Below, piece after piece: positions 60,201 through 64,000 of a stretch of 64,000 nucleotides of DNA; the stretch's first letter is position 1, and each line of letters opens with the position of its first letter. Below the pieces are notes generated by a model. That model had not been told where the DNA came from and ran no database searches. It saw only the letters and a list, made by a program, of their open reading frames with translations. The position numbers and the translations under genes were made by a program. The stretch lies in assembly GCF_033193315.1 (NCBI RefSeq), contig NZ_CP136187.1, positions 1,426,001 through 1,490,000 of the forward strand, written 5' to 3'. This stretch comes from Agathobaculum sp. NTUH-O15-33 (GTDB taxonomy: Bacteria; Bacillota; Clostridia; Oscillospirales; Butyricicoccaceae).

Positions 60201-61843
60201 TGCGGAAACGGATTCTTTGCGCGCTGACCGCGTTGCTTCTTGCCTGCCCCCTGATGACGCACCCGGCCCTTGCGGCCGGGGCGCAGGGCGCGCTTACGCT
60301 GGACTGCGTCCGCGAGGACGACGGGATCGTTCTTTCCGTGGACGGGCTGGATGGCAAAACCAATATCTATGCCGTGCAGCTCGATCTTACGCTGGACGGG
60401 CTGCACCCGGACGCCAGACTGATACCGGCCAGCGCGGATGTGCAGACCCCGGAAAAGAGCGCTACAACAGAAAACGGCAAAACACACCTGACCGTCTATC
60501 TCGATTCGCAGGTGCCTATAAACGAGGGAAAAACGCTGCCCCTCGGTACGCTGACCGCGTCAGACAGCGTGCCGCTGCCTGAAAAGGCGGAGCTGATTTT
60601 ACTGGATCTATCGCTGCGAAAGGTCGCGTTTGCCGGCGCGCCCGCAGTCAGTCTGCCCGGCGGGGAGGACTCCGGCAACACCGGCGGCGACAGCGGCAGC
60701 ACCGGCGGGGATTCGGGCAATACCGGCGGTGATTCGGGCGACACAGGCGGCGACAGCGGCAGCACCGGCGGGGACTCGGGCAACACCGGCGGCGCAGGCG
60801 GTGGCGGCGGTTCGTCGGGCGGCGGAGGCGGCGCGGGCAGCGCCGCCGAAACAGCCGGTAGCAACGAAACCGTTTCCGCCGGTTCGCAGGGGCAGGCGAT
60901 CCTGACCCAAAAACAGCTCGAAAAAGTAAAGACATTGACCGTACAAAGCGGGGAAGCCTCGGTTTTCCTGCCGGAGAGCGCAGTCAAGGCGCTGCGGCAG
61001 GCGGGGACGGACGTGACGCTGACCCTCACTGCCGACGGCGCGGAGGGGCAGAGCAAAACCACACGGGCGCAAACCGGCGGCGCGCCGGTATATGCCTTTT
61101 CCAACGAGGCGGGGGGCAAGTATGTTGCGCTCGGCGGCGGCGTACAGCTCACCGCGCCGTTTGCTGGGAAGGGAACGCCCGTGGCCTATTCGCTCGGCGC
61201 GAACGGGAACCTGTCCCGGATGGGCGCGCTGACCGCGCAAAACGGCAGCGTGACGCTTGAACTGCCATCCGCCACAGCGGTGGCTGTTCTGGATATACGG
61301 CACCGCTTTGCCGACGTCGGCGGCTGGTACGAGGGGTATGTCAACACAATGGCGGCCAAGGGCGTCATGTCCGGTCTGGACGAGAAAACCTTTGGGCCCC
61401 AAAAGAATATGACGCGGGCCGAGCTGGTCACCACGCTGGCGCGTATCAGCGGGGGCAGCCTGCCGGAAGGCGCGGCTGCGGGCTTTGCGGATGTACCGGC
61501 GAACGCTTGGTACGCCCCCTATGTGGCGTGGGCGCATGAAAACGGCGTGGCGAACGGCATGACCGAAACCACGTTTGCGCCCGGCGGCGCGCTCACCCGC
61601 GAGCAGCTCGCGGTCATGCTGGTGCGTTTTGCCGGTATGCAGGGAACGACGCTTTCGCAGGAACAGCAGGCGGCGGAATTTGCGGATGCCGCCACAGTAT
61701 CCGGCTACGCGGCGGACGCGGTGCGGCTGATGCAGCGTTCGGGCATCATCAGCGGCCGGGGCGATGGACGCTTTGACCCCAAGGGCACGGCCACCCGCGC
61801 CGAATGCGCGAAAATGCTTGCGGTCCTGATGGAAGAGCTCTGA
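60200..61843 (+). CDS. Cell-surface protein with cohesin-like domain and three SLH domains
   Basis: A 547-residue exported protein. After a signal peptide (about 1-26) comes a beta-rich domain of about 120 residues (27-150) whose pattern (IYAVQLDLTLD, later LPLGTLTASD and LILLDLSLRKVAF) resembles cohesins. Then follow a low-complexity linker of GGDSGNT/GGDSGST repeats and glycines (about 154-215), a beta domain, and three SLH domains (about 366-547; for example FADVPANAWYAPYVAWAHE) that bind secondary cell-wall polymer. The start overlaps the stop of the M60 gene, so the two are made together. The natural reading is an anchored scaffold for the dockerin-bearing peptidase; the cohesin assignment is inference from pattern. 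Confidence 0.82.
   Translation: MRKRILCALTALLLACPLMTHPALAAGAQGALTLDCVREDDGIVLSVDGLDGKTNIYAVQLDLTLDGLHPDARLIPASADVQTPEKSATTENGKTHLTVYLDSQVPINEGKTLPLGTLTASDSVPLPEKAELILLDLSLRKVAFAGAPAVSLPGGEDSGNTGGDSGSTGGDSGNTGGDSGDTGGDSGSTGGDSGNTGGAGGGGGSSGGGGGAGSAAETAGSNETVSAGSQGQAILTQKQLEKVKTLTVQSGEASVFLPESAVKALRQAGTDVTLTLTADGAEGQSKTTRAQTGGAPVYAFSNEAGGKYVALGGGVQLTAPFAGKGTPVAYSLGANGNLSRMGALTAQNGSVTLELPSATAVAVLDIRHRFADVGGWYEGYVNTMAAKGVMSGLDEKTFGPQKNMTRAELVTTLARISGGSLPEGAAAGFADVPANAWYAPYVAWAHENGVANGMTETTFAPGGALTREQLAVMLVRFAGMQGTTLSQEQQAAEFADAATVSGYAADAVRLMQRSGIISGRGDGRFDPKGTATRAECAKMLAVLMEEL
60661..60840 (+). repeat. In-frame tandem repeat coding for the Gly/Ser/Asp linker
   Basis: Units of about 24 bp built around GGCGACAGCGGCAGCACC and related forms encode GGDSGST/GGDSGNT blocks and then a glycine-serine tract. 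Repeat number could vary between strains and change linker length. Confidence 0.75.
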
Positions 61844-61850
61844 TCAAATA

Positions 61851-61899
61851 AAACAGCGGAGGTAAAACGCCGGTTCACGGTGTTTTTCCTCCGCTGTTT
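61851..61899. terminator. Bidirectional terminator between the SLH and PHP genes
   Basis: AAACAGCGGAGG and CCTCCGCTGTTT form the outer stem around a second small hairpin, with A-rich and T-rich flanks. It separates two convergent genes. Confidence 0.8.
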
Positions 61900-61905
61900 C
61901 GTTTG

Positions 61906-62805
61906 TTAAAGCAGGCTTTGCAGCTCGCCCAGCATTTCCTCGTCCGTAAGGGGGCAGCCGTGCACGCCGAGCCGGATGGAGGGCTTGGTCTTGCCGTGGT
62001 AATCGCTGCCGCAGGTGACAAACAGGCCGGCGGCCCTTGCCTTGTCCGCGTAAAAGCGGCGCGCATCGTCCGTGTGGTAGCTGCTGTAGGCTTCCACGCC
62101 GTCAATACCGGTTTTGAGAAGCCCCTCCAGCAGTTCGTCGTGGCCTTTCAGGTTGACGCCGGGGTGGGCCAGCACGGCGCGGCCGCCGTTCCGGTGGATC
62201 AGCGCGACCGTGTCCGGCAGCGTCGGAAAGGCAATGGGCGCGTAACAGGGCTTGCCCTGCGAATAAAAGTCCCAATAGAAATTGACAAAGGGATTATCCG
62301 AACGCGCGCCGCCCGGCCGGTAGGGCATAAGCAGCGGGTGCTCCGCGTATTCCGGCTTGCCCAGCAGCACCTCGCCGAACATTTCGCCCGTCCATATGCT
62401 CTGGTGGAACATGCCCTCGGCCAGCTTGTTCAGATCGGCTTCCGTGATGGCAAAGCCGAGCCGCCTCGTCGCTTCCAGCATGATGTGGGACGCTTTTTCG
62501 CCCTGCGCTTCGATGTTCTGCTCGATCCCGGCGAAATCCTCCGACGCGGCGTCGATCCCATAGCCGAGCACATGGAAATTCACGCCCGCAAAGGTGCAGT
62601 CGATCTCGATCGAAGGGATATAGGTGATACCGGCCGCCGCCGCGGCAGCCGCGCCTTCCGCGTTCGCGCGCGCGCAGTTGTGGTCCGATATGGCCATGAT
62701 TTTTATGCCGCGTTCCGCGCACTGCCGCACCAGCTCCGCCGGGGAAAACTCGCCGTCGTCGCTGTAATGGCTGTGCATGTGCAGGTCGATACATTCTCCG
62801 TGCAT
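61906..62805 (-). CDS. PHP-domain phosphoesterase
   Basis: A metal-dependent hydrolase of about 299 residues, YciV/TrpH type (nucleotide or nucleoside-bisphosphate phosphatase). The PHP motifs are DLHMHSHYSDDGEFS at the N-terminus, ISDHN, PSIEIDC, AHPGVN and a late CGSDYHG; all His/Asp/Glu ligands are visible. ATG at 62805 suits the AAAGGA site 11 bases upstream; an ATG 12 bases earlier directly abuts that site. Monocistronic, with a role probably in nucleotide or RNA turnover. Confidence 0.88.
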   Translation of the reverse strand: MHGECIDLHMHSHYSDDGEFSPAELVRQCAERGIKIMAISDHNCARANAEGAAAAAAAGITYIPSIEIDCTFAGVNFHVLGYGIDAASEDFAGIEQNIEAQGEKASHIMLEATRRLGFAITEADLNKLAEGMFHQSIWTGEMFGEVLLGKPEYAEHPLLMPYRPGGARSDNPFVNFYWDFYSQGKPCYAPIAFPTLPDTVALIHRNGGRAVLAHPGVNLKGHDELLEGLLKTGIDGVEAYSSYHTDDARRFYADKARAAGLFVTCGSDYHGKTKPSIRLGVHGCPLTDEEMLGELQSLL

Positions 62806-62906
62806 GGTAGGTGCCATCCTTTCTCGTTTCGTAAGCTTACCCTAAGCATAGCTTATTTTGCCGTTGAATGCAAGGTGGATGAAGCTGGAATCTCCCGTTT
62901 TTCGCT

Positions 62907-62935
62907 TTGCAATCGCCGCCGAATCCTGCTATACT
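62907..62935 (+). promoter_or_regulatory. Promoter of the DUF4317 gene
   Basis: TTGCAA (62907-62912), 17 bp, TATACT (62930-62935), with an extended TG before the -10; 42 bp upstream of the ATG. Confidence 0.7.
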
Positions 62936-62977
62936 GGTAATGCACGAAAATCCCACTGCGAAAGGAATAGGACAGCG

Positions 62978-64000
62978 ATGAACATCACCAAACGAGACGT
63001 GCTGGAGCTGCGCCGCAGGCTGAAAAAGACCGAGTGCTCGATCACCCGGATCTGCGGCTGCTATGTAAACAGCGGCAAGCAGACCGTTCTGAAATTCGAC
63101 GAGCCGTTTTTGGATCTGGACGACGAGGAGTTTTTTAAATACTTAGAGATCGCCAAGAAAACGCTTTCCGGCTCGCTCGGCGCGAACCTGCTGGAGCTGG
63201 AATTCGACCGCACGGACGAAGCCGTGGAGCGGCAGCAATATCTGCTCGCCTTAAAGCAAAGCAAGCTGAAAAACGAGGAGCTGATCGACCGGCTGTACGA
63301 GCAGATCATCGAGCATTACGCCTATGCGGGCAATTACCTCATTCTTATTTACCATGATGTGTACGACGTGATGACCAAAACCACGGATAACATCAAGGTG
63401 GACGAGTCCGAGGAGGTCTATGAGTACCTGATCTGCTCGATCTGCCCGGTCGAGCTGTCCAAGCCCGGCCTCGGCTACCGCGAGGAGGAAAACCGCATCG
63501 GCGCGCGCGAGCGCGACTGGGTGGTCGGCCTGCCCGACCTGGGCTTTGTCTATCCCGCGTTCAGCGACCGGGGCAGCGATGTCAACGCGGTGATGTACTA
63601 TGTCAAGACCGGCAAGGAGTCCCATCCCGAACTGGTCGAGCAGGTGCTCGGCTGCATCAGCCAGCGCACGGCGGCGGAGGAAAAGAAGGTATTCCACGAG
63701 GTTATTCAAAACGCCTTTGAGGAAGACGAGGACGAGGCGGACACGGCCCTATTGAAGATACAAAAAACGATCAGCGGTTTGGTGCTCGAATCCGAAGAGG
63801 ATGAAGAAAGCGCCCCCGTCAGCCTGACGCGCGAAACGGTTTCCGGCCTGCTGGCCGAAGCCGAGGTGCCGGACGAGGCGCGCGAGCGCATCGAGCGCTC
63901 CTATGTGGAGGCGTTTGGCGATATGCCGCCGGTGGCGCACAACATCGTCGATAAAAAGATGGCGGAGGAAGCCGCGCGCCGCGAGCAAACCATGGCGCTC
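62978..64000 (+). CDS. DUF4317 domain-containing protein (3' end beyond the window)
   Basis: The first 341 codons of a soluble protein with an N-terminal NITKRDVLELRRRLKKTECS and internal RICGCYVNSGKQTV and YLLALKQSKLKN segments, matching the DUF4317 family common in Clostridia. AAAGGAATAG lies eight bases before the ATG. No function is established. The acidic region EEDEDEADTALLK lies near residue 250. The gene continues off the right edge with no stop in view. Confidence 0.88.
   Translation, partial: MNITKRDVLELRRRLKKTECSITRICGCYVNSGKQTVLKFDEPFLDLDDEEFFKYLEIAKKTLSGSLGANLLELEFDRTDEAVERQQYLLALKQSKLKNEELIDRLYEQIIEHYAYAGNYLILIYHDVYDVMTKTTDNIKVDESEEVYEYLICSICPVELSKPGLGYREEENRIGARERDWVVGLPDLGFVYPAFSDRGSDVNAVMYYVKTGKESHPELVEQVLGCISQRTAAEEKKVFHEVIQNAFEEDEDEADTALLKIQKTISGLVLESEEDEESAPVSLTRETVSGLLAEAEVPDEARERIERSYVEAFGDMPPVAHNIVDKKMAEEAARREQTMAL

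Overview
The window looks like part of the chromosome of a moderately GC-rich, anaerobic Gram-positive gut Clostridia member, perhaps of the Oscillospiraceae/Butyricicoccaceae type. This is inferred from the anaerobic early-cobalt cobalamin route (CbiD/G/K), S-layer-homology (SLH) anchored surface proteins, TRAP and Rbs-type importers, a DUF4317 gene, and Shine-Dalgarno sites and promoters of the low-GC Gram-positive kind. No rRNA, tRNA, CRISPR array or complete IS was found.

Layout. 1-0.77 kb: a possible gene start running off the left edge, then dispersed repeats. 0.77-9.7 kb: an aldehyde dehydrogenase and a MerR-type regulator (minus strand), then a plus-strand operon of a DapA-like lyase, a ProC-like reductase, a 2-hydroxyacid dehydrogenase and a three-part TRAP importer. 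The first promoter of this operon has the 19-bp spacer typical of MerR activation. 10.3-17.7 kb: a cyclitol/sugar operon (IolE-like dehydratase, PIG-L deacetylase, ABC importer, zinc alcohol dehydrogenase) followed by a LacI regulator. 17.9-20 kb: a two-component system. 20.1-23.2 kb: an ornithine-cyclodeaminase-family enzyme and a proline-racemase-family enzyme (probable trans-3-hydroxyproline use), divergent from a GntR regulator. 23.3-27 kb: an ABC-2 exporter in which one permease is fused to an M1-type peptidase. 27-27.6 kb: tandem repeats and a MITE-like element. 27.6-29.5 kb: an AT-rich island with two XRE regulators and two unknown genes.

29.5-55 kb holds a very long cobamide operon behind an adenosylcobalamin riboswitch: cobalt importer cbiMNQO, the anaerobic corrin-ring genes, the tetrapyrrole supply genes (hemA, hemL, hemB, hemC, cobA-hemD, a cbiJ-precorrin-2 dehydrogenase fusion, cbiK) and lower-ligand assembly (cobT, cobU, cobS, cbiB, cobD, cbiP). 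Most neighbours overlap by a few bases. Together they can take glutamyl-tRNA to a cobamide. I see no corrinoid adenosyltransferase or CobC-type phosphatase here.

55-61.9 kb is the most striking locus. A class I c-di-GMP riboswitch followed by an intrinsic terminator precedes two translationally coupled genes: a secreted 1639-residue M60-type metallopeptidase with a dockerin-like module, and a protein with a cohesin-like N-terminal domain, a Gly/Ser/Asp-rich linker and three SLH domains. The pair suggests a c-di-GMP-switched protease that docks onto its own cell-wall scaffold. The window ends with a PHP-domain phosphoesterase and a partial DUF4317 gene.

At least seven genes carry single-base frameshifts, six of them in homopolymer runs. 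I treat these mainly as probable sequence errors, because the pathways are otherwise complete.
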